From: Miscanthus floridulus
Lineage: Eukaryota > Streptophyta > Magnoliopsida > Poales > Poaceae
NCBI RefSeq assembly: GCF_019320115.1
Contig: NC_089581.1
Span: forward strand, 10,541,707-10,605,706
Length of the DNA stretch: 64,000 bases
Direction of reading: 5' to 3'
Numbering within the stretch: position 1 is the stretch's first letter; each line of letters starts with the position of its first letter. Both the position numbers and the translations under genes were made by a program. Under the pieces are notes generated by a model. It was not told the DNA's origin. It worked only from the letters and a program-made list of their open reading frames with translations, and did no database searches. This document shows positions 22,013 to 33,981 of this stretch, in pieces.

Positions 22013-23228
22013 ATAAGGGTAGATGTCAACTACCGATGCCTCAGTGTCAGCTCATGGTCAGCACAATTGTGTGGCCCAACAACTTTTGTGATCTTCCATT
22101 TTTCGGTTACCTATTGCTTCCTTGCACAAACTCTCCATGGGCAGTGTTCCTTGTCACACACAACTGTGTAACGGCGCTTCGCATATGAATGCAATACCTT
22201 GTAAGGTCTCTTTTGTATCACTGCAAAAGCCTACAACCACCTCTTCAAAGCAGGGAGGTCATTGAACACACTCCCATTCTCAATTACCATGTTAGGACTG
22301 GCCTCATGAGCTTCTAGGAGCTCATCATCACGTCCTTCTATAAACGCCTGATCGGAATGAGCAAGATCGCTAAACTCGTGAACTCTAGGATCACGGCGGC
22401 TGGGAAAGATACGCCTCATCATCTCAACATCACTCTCTGTCAGCTCTCCAACAGGGCGATCATCATCAGAATTAAGAGCCCTAGCCATCTCATATGGCTC
22501 CGATTCATGCATAATTTCAACACTATTGGAGCCATGGAATCCATCTCCAAAGTTCACTTACGCAGCAACAAGGGGCACATCTACATTCTCAGGAATGTCT
22601 CCTGCAAGATAAGTAGAGAAATGAGGAAAGAATGAAAGAAATAGATGTAAGAAACGGGTAAGCTCTCAAAAACCATGCGTTTAAGACACTTACTCGGATG
22701 ATTCTGTGTCAAAGGAATCTCATAAGGAGGATCTACCACGGAAACGTGAGTCTGACAACCATCTCCAACTACCGCATTCGGGGCAGATTAAGCATCGGGA
22801 ACCATAGGTGCAATCTCCACATCCAGATAAGGTTCAGAAATGGGAGGGTCGATATGTGCATGTTGATCCATTGCTGGGGTAAACCCATGAGGGATGGGAT
22901 CAACTAACACCCGACGCACAACCATGTCCAAACATTGCAGCTGGCTCTTCATAGCCGATCTCACATAGTTCTTCCACTGTTCCACACAACCAATTGAGAT
23001 CATTCGCTTGAAGATGTTGGGAGGACAACCTAGGTGCAGTACACCATCAACTGCAATGTCATAATCTCCAAGGCAATGCAGCTCCTCCTGAGTCCTTGCA
23101 ACCATCTCACTAAATGAAGGCCTATCATTGAATGGCACAGGCACGCTTTGCCTGTCAACAAACTCAATATATCCATAGCGATCGCTTTCAATGGTGCCTC
23201 TATGATATATGGTCACTAGGTTATCCAT
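22013..23228 (-). pseudogene. Mutator-like (MULE) transposase, N-terminal part, truncated
   Basis: Two exons on minus: 23228-22694 and 22601-22013, joined in phase with donor CCGA|GTAAGT and acceptor TTGCAG|GAG. Exon 1 begins MDNLVTIYHRGTIESD and includes the MULE N-terminal region (LGCPPNIFKRMISIG, QWKNYVRSAMKSQLQCLD). Exon 2 has SDDDRPVGELTESDVEMMRR and leads into the MuDR-type DNA-binding zinc region (RYTVVCDKEHCPWRVCARKQ). Homology stops at 22013, before the catalytic DDE domain, where unrelated retroelement sequence begins. Premature stops: one TAA near 22787, one near 22562, and TAGs before AFAV, after RKQ and after RHR. Not functional. Confidence 0.8.
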
Positions 23229-23575
23229 CTAGTTCAAACACGTAACGAAACACATGTCCTTTAGTCCAAATTAGACGATAGATAGTACCTAACAAGTACT
23301 TTCTAACTACAAACTAAGTAAATAAGATAATAACTATGTATATATATATATATATAATGTACTCACTAAATAGCTAGATCATATTTAGTTAACTAAATAT
23401 GTAACTACATATCTAAGTAGCTATCTAACTATATCTATGTACCTATGCATCTATGTTTCTATCTATCTACATATATATCTCACTAGATCACTAACTAAAT
23501 CAACTACCTGAGTCATCACATTAACTAGTAAATAACAAATGCCAACTAAATACGTACATTGCATATTCATAATTT
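23229..23575. other. AT-rich leader region beside the MULE fragment
   Basis: Probably upstream sequence or an intron of the MULE gene: TTTGAACTAG precedes the ATG at 23228 in minus sense. It includes a short (TA)n run at about 23340-23357. No gene seen. Confidence 0.35.
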
Positions 23576-24220
23576 TTACCTTTCCAACGACTGATCCGCG
23601 GACGTTGACGGAGTCGCAGCGGACGATGGGCGTGAGTCAAGCCGACGATCCAGGCCGGCGGTGGCACGGCTGACCGCTGCAGGTGGCGGGGTCGGCGGTG
23701 GCACGGTCGACGACAGTGGTGGCGCGCGGCGGGCGCGGGATGCCCAGGGCTCCGCGCGGCGAGTCCGGCTCGACGGGCGCGGGAGAAACGGCAGCCGCGG
23801 CCGAGGCCGGCGGTGGAGGGCGGCAAGGCGAGGCGAGGCCAAGGCGAGGAGAGGGCGCGGCGCGGGAGCAGGAACCGGTGAGGGGACCGGGGCGCTGGTG
23901 GAGGGGCAATGGCCGCGGCGAGGCGCAGGACGGCCTCGGGGCGGCCGCGGTGGCGCTAGGCGGCCTCGGGGCGCGAGCTTGGGCGCTAGCGCGGCAGTGG
24001 CGTGGGCGCGGTGGCGCGGGCGCGGGTGCTGGCGCGGGCGAGGGCGGCCGGTGGAGCCGCAGGCGCGGACGCCGGCGGCGACGACGAACCTCGGCTCGGC
24101 TCTACTCGGGCGGCGCTGAGCTCCCTGCCATGTCATCCACCGAGCCCAGGACCTCGGCGCCAGGGACGCTGGTGCCGAGACGTGTTCGCTCGGCGCCAGC
24201 ATCAATGGCGCCGAGCTAAG
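23576..24220. other. GC-rich tract, probable MULE 5' region
   Basis: Extremely GC-rich and purine-skewed on plus, open in several frames on both strands, which reflects base composition. Long readings are rich in Arg/Pro/Ala without any domain. At 24147-24216 the motif GGCGCC recurs inside CTCGGCGCCA and TGGCGCCGAG words. It may be the 5' end of the MULE, but no terminal inverted repeat was identified. Confidence 0.35.
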
Positions 24221-24466
24221 GGTCCATTTTCTGAATTCTTTCCATCAGGGGTATATTTGTGAGAAACTTTAAAAAAAGGGGCTAAATTGTAAAAAAAATC
24301 GTACATATTTACGATAGTTGAGTTACTATAACACATGGGGATATTTACCATAACATTATAGTAAACCACTTAGTAATAAGTTACTATAATCTCATAAATT
24401 AGCATAGTAATTATCGTAACTCAAAGTGACTATAGAATAAGTTATTTTGTAGCCAGCCATAGGGTA

Positions 24467-24474
<8 letters not shown>

Positions 24475-24526
<52 letters not shown>
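24475..24526. repeat. (TA)n microsatellite
   Basis: Roughly 26 uninterrupted TA units, followed by ordinary AT-rich sequence. Short frames of Tyr-Ile repeats here are artefacts. Confidence 0.95.
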
Positions 24527-24529
<3 letters not shown>

Positions 24530-26488
24530 AGTCTGGACGTGCCTTCCGCGTCAATGTAGTAGTTGTGCACATCAATGTAGCACAGATACACGCGTAAATG
24601 TGGCATGTGCATGTAGTAGATGCAATATATACAGTATCATTACCACCTGTATGCTGTATGTACTATATATACAATATATACTCAGTTGCAGGTTATATAT
24701 TTAAACTAGCATTACTATATATATCACAGCTACTCACTCGATCCGGTCACTCCATTAGCATTGGGTGGTATGTATGTCAACTTGTCACGTACACACGGGC
24801 ATCAATCTCTTGGGTTGGGTGGTATCGGGAAAAATATATTCGACCACGACAGGGTCATGCACACGCTATACCATTGGCATTGGCGCTAATGCACACTGAA
24901 AGGCAAAACCCCCAGGGATTCGGTGCTCTGACATCACACGCCGATGCGAGAGAAAAACAATTAGTACATGTATTCCAAAGTCCTAGTCCAGAAGTAAAGT
25001 GGAGAAGAGTTTCTCTGACGATATGGTACGGCTAATAGAGCAGCCCGAGCATACAATGGCGTAACAGCTCCTGGTGCAACAACAAGTACCAGCTTAACGT
25101 GGGGAGGCGGCGAGTTAGTAGCTGTAGGCGGCAAAGTAGCTTTGTTACCTATTACATTAGGAACCGCAGATTTTTTAGTCCATCACATTCACGCATTTAC
25201 CATCCATGTGACTGTATTAATACTTTTGAAATGGTACACCTATTACAAAGCTAGCTGACGACTTGGCTTCTGATCAATGTAGGTGTGTTATTAGTCTAGG
25301 AATGATTCGTTGTATCAGGGGGAACGTATATGCCACATGTATGGTGTTGGCAACATCAGCTGGTTACCAGTAAGAATGAATCAGCTGGTATGCTCGCTCA
25401 GCGGAGAAGCCAAGCTATGCTCTAAAGAACCTTCCGTATGTTATGCTGTTTGACTGAATACTACATAACTTTCAACTCTAATCAGACTAGGGCGTATTAG
25501 GGCATAACCCAACCAATACTCGAAACATTCCTGCTACGCAGCCATTTTGGATTGGCACGTGAGGCACAGGGCTGAACCACAGGCTGAACCCACGGGCCCT
25601 CACAATTATGACGCATATATAGTGCCACAGTTCAGAAATCCCCATGATCAACACCGTTCACAAAGTTGAAATCTTGCATCTGAGACTCGCAATCAAATTG
25701 CAGTTTAAGGTAAAAAAATTAGCAGTAAAAAATTAAGGCATCTGTAAGTAAAAAGCTTTAATACCAACTCCATTTCTAGCTAGCTAGCTAGGGACGGCCC
25801 TGTTTATTGGATCACATTGGGTTACTGTAGTCATGATTGTGGATATTACGATTATAGTAAAATAGAAAACGGATTATAATTAATATAATATGATTTGTTT
25901 CGAACCTTTTAGTTATATTGTTTTGGTTATTGCTCACTATGCCAAATCCACTCATGGGAGACGTGTCAAAACCATATCTATATATGCCATTTTTTTTCAT
26001 GTATCTAAGTTTGCATCTTTGATGACGGTCATTATAGATTCTATAGACAAAACGAGTCTCTAATGACCCTCATTAGAGTCATGGGATGTCAACTCGTGCC
26101 TCTAATATAGAGACGTGTTTCCGCTACTAGTACCAGCACCACCTTCTTTCTCCCCCCTGGCCAAATCCACCGCTGCTACCCTATCCGTCAGCCACCCATC
26201 CTGCTCCTTACAATCTGTCGACCACCCATCTTCATTTGCCTCACCCATCTCTTGCTTAGCCCGACTCCATTAAGCTTGCCATGGAGATGAGGAAGATGAG
26301 CACCTTGAACGCATGGTGGGCAAGAACTTCGGCAATCAAATCTGTGTCAGCGTGTGGCAGTGGAACTATGCGCGGGCTGCATTGGTCGTGGCATGGAAAA
26401 GGGTGCGACAAGGCATAGCTTCACCATCTTGTGTAGAGGTATGATGAGTAGACTGTAGACATTGTTAGCCTCCTCCACTGCTATTCGG
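24527..26488. other. Intergenic sequence without recognisable gene
   Basis: No frame with recognisable domains and no clear RNA gene. It contains short AGCT and CTAG repeats near 25780-25795 and several AT-rich stretches. Confidence 0.5.
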
Positions 26489-26602
26489 CCTGTTCGCTGG
26501 TTGGTTTCTGGGCTGATTTGGGCTGGCTGGTGCTGGTTTATTGTGAGAGAAAAACACTGTTGCTGGCTGGTTTGGGCTGGCCGAAACCAACAAGCGAACA
26601 GG
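26489..26602. mobile_element. MITE-like element, 114 bp, CCTGTTCG ends
   Basis: Terminal inverted repeats CCTGTTCGCTGGTTGGTTTC and GAAACCAACAAGCGAACAGG (one mismatch in 20). No TSD is clear at this boundary. It shares its ends with the element at 27429. Confidence 0.55.
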
Positions 26603-26662
26603 GTGATTGTGACGCAACAGATGAGATTGAGGCTCTCCACATGGAGTAACAACAACTACTAA

Positions 26663-26965
26663 GGCGTGTTTGGTTTTCACCTCCTAAAGTTTATTCAACT
26701 AAACCAGCTCCTAAACTTTAGTCAGCCCCTATTTGGTTTGGTGGACTAAAAGAGACTAAATAAAAGATGCCTTTTAGTCAGGGTGTTTGGCACCAAAGTG
26801 ACTAAAAGATGATGCAGCCTGATTAAAAGGTGAGGTTTGGTCTCATTTAGCAACATTTGAGTAACTAGTTGGCTAAAGCACATTTAGTCAAAGTGTTTGA
26901 TAAAAAGTGACTAAATGACACTAAATATGACTAGATTTAGGAGGTGAAGAGTGAACAAACACCCC
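26663..26965. mobile_element. Tourist-like MITE, 303 bp
   Basis: Left end GGCGTGTTTGG..CACCTCCTAAA. Right end, read in reverse complement, GGGGTGTTTG..CACCTCCTAAA. TAA precedes the left end, and TAA follows the right end after one extra base, fitting the 3-bp TAA preference of PIF/Harbinger-derived Tourist elements. The interior is full of GACTAAA words. Non-coding. Confidence 0.6.
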
Positions 26966-27428
26966 ATAAAACCAAAAAGACTAAAAACCAAAACCACATA
27001 AAACAACCCTGATGGGATTGGACTGTAGCACGTGGCACAAACCTATGTAGCACAACTCATAAACAGTTGCAACTAGAGCAAGCATAATTAACTAAAATCA
27101 TCGCCTGCCATAAGGTCTCCTAAAAGGCATGACCTTTATTTGCACGCATATATGAGTGAGCTGAGGAGGTCGTTGGCAGTAGTTGCATTGCCATCATTCC
27201 CATCAGTACTATGCTCACTTCTTTGCTAGTATATAAACTAACATCTCAGTGAGCCGCTCAGCTCAAACATTCCAACTCATGCGATTGCTCCTGTGCACTT
27301 CTGTTCCCTCACCTCTCCCTAGCTTTCCAATCCATTTCATACGCTTCTTTTTTTTCTTAACACTAAACACATGTAATAGAGGCTAATGTCGGACACATGA
27401 GGATCTCAGCATCTGTGTGCATCACTAG
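26966..27428. other. Intergenic
   Basis: No gene, RNA or repeat structure recognised. Confidence 0.5.
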
Positions 27429-27561
27429 CCTGTTCGTTTGGTCGTATTTGGCTTATAAGCCATGGCTTATCAGCCAACGAACAGTATTTTTCTCTTACAT
27501 CAAACCAGCCAATAGTACTTTTAACTATGGCTTATAAGCCAAACAAGTCCAAACGAACAGG
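27429..27561. mobile_element. MITE-like element, 133 bp, CCTGTTCG ends
   Basis: Begins CCTGTTCGTTTGG and ends CCAAACGAACAGG, exact inverted repeats of 13 bp. Internal GGCTTATAAGCC words occur near both ends. No matching TSD was found. Same end motif as 26489-26602. Confidence 0.6.
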
Positions 27562-28160
27562 GCGGCGGTTGAGATACATGTGTAATGCGGCACCAGGTCC
27601 TCACACAGCATTGAGCATTGCTTCTGCAGCAGCAGCTCGCGGCGATCTGGCTCAGAGGTGTTGAGACAAAAGATTGCAAAAATGTTGCGTCTCTTCTGAA
27701 ATGAGCTGAGTTCTAGCAGGCCCACAAGAACTTTTTTTGATAGGGGCCCACAAGAACTGAAGCGATGTGCTGACCGACTGCTGGAAGTAGCTACCTTTTT
27801 CAGCTCATGTAGCTACTCGTTGAGCTGAAGTAGCTAATATGCACAAAAAAACTCTATGTTTGCAAAGTAGCGTTTTAATATATTAATGTTAACATTGTCG
27901 CTGTACAACGCAATTATGGATCTAGCTTGCTCTTCGGATCCTCTAATGATCAGTGCTCCATCTGATAAGTGATACCCATAATCGGAGCTGATGATGTAAA
28001 TAACTTCGCCATGTGGAAAGATCCTTCCCTGGCCGGTGCGTACATTTCTACTATAAGGACTAAACTATTTTAGGTATACTAAACAACGTGTCTCCCGTTG
28101 AGGGAGTCAATCATTATGCACCAATAAAATTGCACCTAAGATTTTAACATCATTAAAATT
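27562..28160. other. Intergenic
   Basis: AT-rich sequence with no gene or repeat recognised. Confidence 0.5.
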
Positions 28161-29561
28161 TATGGCTCTTAATCCTCCCTCACAGGCTTCAACTCGATCC
28201 GGTGACAAACGTTATTTGGATCTCCCCACCCTTCAGGCTTCAACGCGCAATCAGGTGGAAACAAAATCGCCGTCGCACGCGTCTCCGCTTCCCTTTCCCG
28301 CAAGGCCGCAACCCCTCCCCGAAATCATGCACGAGCGGGGAAAAAAATTTCCATCAATCACGATCACGCACGCATCTCCCCCTCCACCCAAGGCCACAAG
28401 CCCGCAGCCCCTACCCGTTTCTCAAAGAAATTGTGTGGTTCCCGTACCCGGCAGTGCGACACCGCAGCCTCCGCCGTTTCCCTGCCCATCCACCGCAGCT
28501 CTCTCCTCTCATCCCCTCCAGCTCCCCCATCCGCTGCCCTCCCCAACGCACAATCTTCGATGGGGACCGACAGCCGCATAGCAGTCTGACGCCGCCACTG
28601 ACCACAAGGCGAGATGGGCAACAGGGACGCCGTATCGGCCGCATAGGCGGCCGTCGCGCGCGACGCCAAGAAGAAGAGGGCAAGAGGGGGCTGTTCGCCG
28701 TGCGGGAGCTCCCAGATCCTGGGCGCCTCCGCCTGCCCCGACGGCAGCAGCGCCACCACGAGCGCGAACAACACTGCATTCGCGGCCAGTTTGAACGGGA
28801 ACAGCAGCGCGAGCACCTGCTGCAGCCACGCGGACACGGAGACGTCACTGGCCGTCGTCTTGGGGGTGATCTCTCTGGTGTGATTCCTAGTTTGAATTGG
28901 TTTGGTTTGATTGCGCAGCGTGCTGATCTGATCTAAGTTTTTTTTGTTCCTTTCAGGGAACCGCTCGGCGGCAAAGCTGAAGCAGAGCAAGAGTGAGACG
29001 CCACTGTGGGCAGTTTCTGTCCAAGGGGCTAAGGTCTAATCTCATGCCTGGTCTCAACGATATGACGTGTGCTGCCGCCGTCGTGGTCGCCGCTCCTGCC
29101 ACTGCCGCTACCGAAGCCGAGGAGGAGCCCAAGAAGAAGGAGGAAGAGGAGGAGGAGGACGTCGGCCTCTTCAACCTCACTATCGCTCCTTGCCACGGTG
29201 CACACGCTCGTAGCACAGATGGGTCCTGGATGGTTCTTCCCGAGGCCGGCCGCCTCTACATTGCACTGACTCCACCCGTTTCCGCGTTGGTTGCAGTGGT
29301 CGAGACCCATGCTAGGCCGGCAGGCGACGCCAAGGTAGCCGAGACATGGGGCGCGCCCCACGCCACCTTCACCATCATCGCTGCTTCGCTCGCCGATCGT
29401 GCCACCGACCCCGTGAGCATCCTTCTTCGTGCCTCCTTGCCTACTGACGCTTTATTATCAGATTTGTTGATAATCAAGGTTTGCCTCTAATTTTGCGTTA
29501 TGTGTGCTGCTCTTCTACAGGTCTTGGCTGTGGCGAGGAAGAACGGCTGGTGAGTACCTAC
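28161..29561 (+). pseudogene. GC-rich gene-like fragments, unidentified, broken by the Tekay-like element
   Basis: GC-rich, codon-like sequence with plausible plus-strand introns: GTGTGATTCC to CCTTTCAG about 28879-28957, and an acceptor TTCTACAG at 29519 before VLAVARKNG-coding sequence and a donor GTGAGTACC at 29550. A frame from ATG 28613 (MGNRDAVSAA) meets a TAG after ten codons. Around 29100-29165 the reading is acidic and lysine-rich, EEEPKKKEEEEEEDVGLF, reminiscent of acidic C-terminal tails. I cannot identify the gene. The putative intron after 29550 is where the 15-kb retrotransposon landed. With the carrier exons to the right this suggests several gene fragments carried together. 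Confidence 0.35.
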
Positions 29562-31485
29562 TGAAGCGACCCCGATTTCCACGAAGGGAAATCCACAGCG
29601 TCGAAGTGTAATAGGACCGTTATAGATCATATTGCCCAAATTCCAGTCGAATATCACATCCATACAATGATATTATCAGAGTACAAATAGTGCAGAATTA
29701 CATAAATTATTACATCACCGTACTGGCGGAATCAAAAGTAGCATTCATTCATAACAGCTTGAAGAGAAGATCGCCAAACTCGAGCGTAGGCACGAACCCC
29801 TCAACCGTCAAACTCCTCAGAACTAAACTCCTCAGCAGAATCTGTGTGTCAAAATTTATCAGTACGATTTATACTGGCCACTCCCAACCCTATGAGCATT
29901 TGCTTTATGGAAATTGGATGCAAGTTGGATATAGTAAAAAGGAACCTATAAGGCTGGGGTTTCCTATGTATTTAGCATATCAAGTATGTATAAAAGTATA
30001 GTCAAGTTTTAACACCATTCCTATACACATTCCACCCCATTCCCTTCCCAGAGCCAGGTTTCGATCGTGGGATCGATACACCACCATCACCATACCGTAT
30101 CCATACCCTCGCTCAGTCGACAGGCCAACTCCCTCTCGGCACTGTCTCAAGGCCCATAGCCCCTGGCTACGGCCGACACTCTCTCATGGGGGAAGAAGAG
30201 AAGAACTCATCTCATCTATCTAGTTTAAGCGAAACCTAGGAAAGGTCCATAGCCGATAAGTCAGCACATGTATCGATCGACCAACCATACACTCTGCAGA
30301 GGTTTTACATAACCACAAGATCCGCCTTCCTCGCTGACCGTCGTCAACTGGGCTGATTTCGGCCGCTTGCTAGCCTAGGATAATGCCACTCTATCATTCA
30401 GCCCTGGTACACCCCAAGTCTAGTCTGGGGTGGCTGAAACTATGAGTCGTGAGCCAGGTCCATAAGGTCTCCATGGAGTCTCGAAAGGGTGGGGGGAAAT
30501 CCTCCGCGCCCCATACCTCCTTACACTGTCTGCTATCAACCTAGCAGTAGTGGCAATATCCTACCAAGTAGTCCGGCCGTCCCGCACCATATAGGGCGAG
30601 TGGTACGTAAGTCTTCCCGATGAATCTGAGTACTAATAAGTCCTTAGGGTTGACCAAGCTAGAATGTCTCTATCAGGGTTTCCATTTACCATGCCACCAC
30701 AGCACCTCCATCTCGGGCTCCTCCTATCACAGGTTCACACCCAGGACCACCTCATATACCATTTACCCACCACAGGTATCCATTTCCAGGGGTGCCCAGG
30801 TAGCACCCCATGGCAAGACTTGCCCTAGGCTCGTCGTATATTCCAACTTAGTCGACACAACCCTCACCCTCCACACACCGAAGTCACACACGCAGCACTC
30901 TCTCCATAGTCCAGATAACACTAGTTTCCACTACGCATCAATGTAGTACAAGCGTAGTAGAAGTAATAAGTAATATAGTAGCAAGCGTGTGTCTAGCCTA
31001 ATAGCAGGGTGAGCAGGGGTAAGGTTGCGTCAAGGTAAAGGCCATCAAGAAAGCATACTACCATGCAAGTCCTACCATAGTGTGATTACAATAATAAAGT
31101 AAAGCAATATCAGCTCTATATTAGCCATGCGTAATAGGTGCTACGAGATTGGGTGGGACGTGGCACCTTTAGTGTAGTCATCTCCGTACTCCTCATGGTA
31201 CTCATGATCCTCGTCTGTCTGATTCTCCTCCGAGTCTGCAAACGATCACATTATAGTCGCGTTAGCGACATCTATAGAATAGCACAAAGAGATAATGAAA
31301 ATTCAAAAGAGCCAAATGCACTCAAACATGGGTTCATTGCGTAGAGCTTGATTTTAGATGAATTTTGGTCCTAGTTTCGTATTTTTCTAAGGACATATGA
31401 ATTAGTTATGAATTTCCGAAGTTTAAATCATTTCTGAAAATGGAAAAAAGGCTGAATTAATCCTGGGCTGACACGTGTCATGCTG

Positions 31486-31870
31486 TGACTGGTCCTCGCG
31501 GCATGCTGACGGCAGCATGACATTAGCATAACGTCATTGTCTCGGTTCTGGTACTGACAGGTGGGGTCCAGCTGACGTCATCATGGCGTCAGCATAACGT
31601 CATCATGACATCATCATGACGTCAGCATGACGTCATCAGCATCATCAATCCGGCAGGTGGGACCAGGGCTTTTGGGTCACTGACAGGTGGGTTCGGCTAA
31701 AGTCAATGTCAAGTCAACGGCGAGTCAACAGTCAACGGGTCAGGTCACTGACGTGTGGGGCCAGGGCTGCTGATGTCAGGAGCTGACATCACCGTGACGT
31801 CAGCATGACGTCAGCTCGGCTGTGTTGCTACTGACATGTGGGTCCCACGTGACGTCATCGTGACGTTAGC
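31486..31870. promoter_or_regulatory. Cluster of TGACGTCA / GACGTCA motifs in the LTR
   Basis: At least seven TGACGTCA-type palindromes or single-base variants in about 390 bp, interspersed with GACGTGTGG and CACGTGTCA words. TGACGTCA is the core site of plant bZIP (TGA/CRE-like) factors. The cluster lies downstream of the LTR TATA box in the element's sense. The partner LTR has a shorter version (42415-42760). Confidence 0.5.
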
Positions 31871-33045
31871 ATCTGACGTGTGGGTCCAGCGTGTCTGTGC
31901 CACTGACATGTGGGGCCAGGTCAACGGTCAACATGGACTGGGTCTCAAACAGGCTCTGGTGGGCTTCGGGTTGGGCCGGTCTAGGCTGGGCTAGGCCAAA
32001 CACGTGGCAAGCTATGACGCTGCCACGTCATAGCCGTGGGCCTCTACTAGGCTTCGTCCATAGTGCTAGCTCACGGTGTGTGGTTCATGGTGGACGCAGG
32101 TTCACGGTCCATGGAACTAAGACAGGGTCCATGGTGGACCGAGTCCTCCCTTCATCTCCTCTGTTGCGGTCTTTGTGAACCGGGTGCACGCGCGTGTAGC
32201 CAGCGAGGGGAGTTTCCCCTGTTTTCTTCTACGGTGGTGCTCCTACCGGCGGCAAGCTCGCTGGTGAGCCTCCGTGGCGGTGCTGGTGTCCAATTGGGGA
32301 GTGGAAAAGCTTCCCCAGGCCACGGCGATCATGATGCTAGGGTCTAAGTGGTGGCCGGGGCCTTCCAGGGCGTTGGCCATGGCGGCTGGCGGTTGGTGGC
32401 TCGGCAGTGCTCGCCGGTGGCGAGGTCGCGTATGCAGGCTCTTCGATGGCTCGACTAGGCAGATAGGGGCTTCTACGGATCCGTGGGTGCACGGCGAAGG
32501 CATCCCGGGCTCAAGGCGGGGCTTCGGCTTCTAGGTGGCCGTTAGGGGCTCCCCGGTGGCCACGGCGATCATGAAGACGACGGCGAGGCACGTGGGTGCG
32601 CTATGGGGCTCCAGCGGGGTGGTCACGGTGTGGTCGCGGGTGTGTGCGTGGGTGCGTGTGTTCCCAGAGGCCGGAGATGGCCCTGGCCTATGCTCTCCCG
32701 GTGTGGAGCGCCATGGCCGACATAGTGCGGTCCGGCGGCGAGCAGGGGAAGAACCGAGGGCTCACCGTTGGTGTCGACGGCAATAGGGTGGCGATGTAGT
32801 GGCGGTTCGAGGCCGTGTAGCTCCAGAAGCCGTGCAGTGCCATGTAGCGTTGTGGCGTTGTCCTTGCTTCGACGGCTTCGGAGGTGCTCCGTCGGCGCCT
32901 CCTTCTTCTTTCTCCCTCTCCCTTCCTTCTTCCTCTCTTGGCTCTCTCTCTTGGCTCTCTCTCTTGGCTCGGGTGTGCAGAGGGTAGCCACAAGGTGGCG
33001 GCAAGGCGTTGAGAGCTCAAGGCGCTAGGGCAATCGAGGCCGGGC

Positions 33046-33053
33046 TTTTATAG
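33046..33053 (-). promoter_or_regulatory. TATA box in the 3' LTR
   Basis: Minus CTATAAAA, in context AGCTATAAAAGCCCGG. Counterpart of the site at 43911-43918 in the 5' LTR. Confidence 0.6.
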
Positions 33054-33965
33054 CTGAGCACCAAGCTTCCATGGCCGACGTCGATCGATCGGTGGAGAGG
33101 CATGCGATGCATCCTATGGTGGCACGAGGTTGCATGGGTGTGGCGCCAAGGAGACAGGGGCATGCCCTGGGCATGACCCCCTAGCTCGCCCCTACCATCA
33201 CTGTCGGGTCCTGGTTGTGCGGCGGTTGAGGCGTGGGTGAGGAAGACGACACTGTGCTGGAGTGTGGTAGACGCGTGGGGCCTGATGGCAGCGGCAGCGA
33301 GCGAACGGGGAGGCGTGCGGGCATGCTAGCTGGCTTGCTGGGCCTGTGCGAGTGCGTGGGCTGGCCAGTGTGGTGGGGCTGGCTGGGCCGTGAAGCCAAG
33401 CAGGCCGAGCCGGCTGCGAGGCCCTCTTCCTCATTTCCTTTTTCTATTTTCTTTTTCTTCTTCCTTGATTTGAATTCAAATTTGGTTTGGGTATTTGAAT
33501 TCAAAATGGGTGCACCAAATTCATTGGAGTTTTAGATATGAGGCCCACCACATTATTTTATATATATTAGGAATTTATTTAGCTATTTTGTATATCAACA
33601 TAGGTGTAGCTTGTTATATATAAAAATAGAATTAGTTTTCTCTTTTTACACATTTATCCTTTGGTTTGAATAGTAATTACTTTTTGGTGTGTTTCTTTAA
33701 AAGAGTTGTTAAGCATAACATAAAACAAATGGAAATCCAAATCACAATTTGAGTTAACAAATGTATGCATCACTTTATTTGTTAGAAATTAAATAATCAT
33801 AATCAACAAATGACATGCCATGCTTATGTGTTGACTTGGGTTGGGGTTAGACCTAATGCATCTCTTAGGTTGGGTTTCTATACATGACACTCATCATCAC
33901 ATGGGAGTTTTTAGGAAAAATTTTGTAGTTGTGATTTTTGGTGTGTGGATTTTTGGGTTGTTACA

Positions 33966-33981
33966 GTCCTACCCCCTTAAC
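33966..33981 (-). other. Polypurine tract of the Tekay-like element
   Basis: Minus reads TTAAGGGGGTAGGAC immediately before the TG of the 3' LTR. The tract overlaps the end of the pol reading frame (stop TAG at 33969-33971). Confidence 0.7.

Larger units (their letters stand above)
29562..33965 (-). repeat. 3' LTR of the Tekay-like element (4.40 kb)
   Basis: Aligns by eye along its length with 40514-44830. In the first 60 bases at its low-coordinate end I see three C/T or G/A differences, so the insertion is not recent. Extra bases relative to its partner include additional copies of a TGACGTCA-containing segment (31560-31640), an extra CTCTCTTGG unit near 32940, and a CATATTGCCC..GTCGAA stretch at 29630-29652. 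Confidence 0.92.

Noticed and set aside
23576..24262. Long GC-rich frames on both strands, up to 209 codons
   Set aside because: Open in four or more frames at once with Arg/Pro/Ala-rich composition and no domain. This reflects base composition.
24471..24704. Tyr-Ile repeat frame; same at 58405-58715 and 62657-62998
   Set aside because: Translation of (TA)n microsatellites.
28364..28990. 208-codon minus frame with a hydrophobic segment
   Set aside because: It is opposite plus-strand exon-like sequence with splice signals, and it runs through the probable intron. No family recognised, so not annotated as a gene.
32243..33535. Several overlapping 60-120-codon frames, repeated at 43039-44400
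   Set aside because: They lie inside the two Tekay-like LTRs and differ between the two copies. No domain is recognisable.
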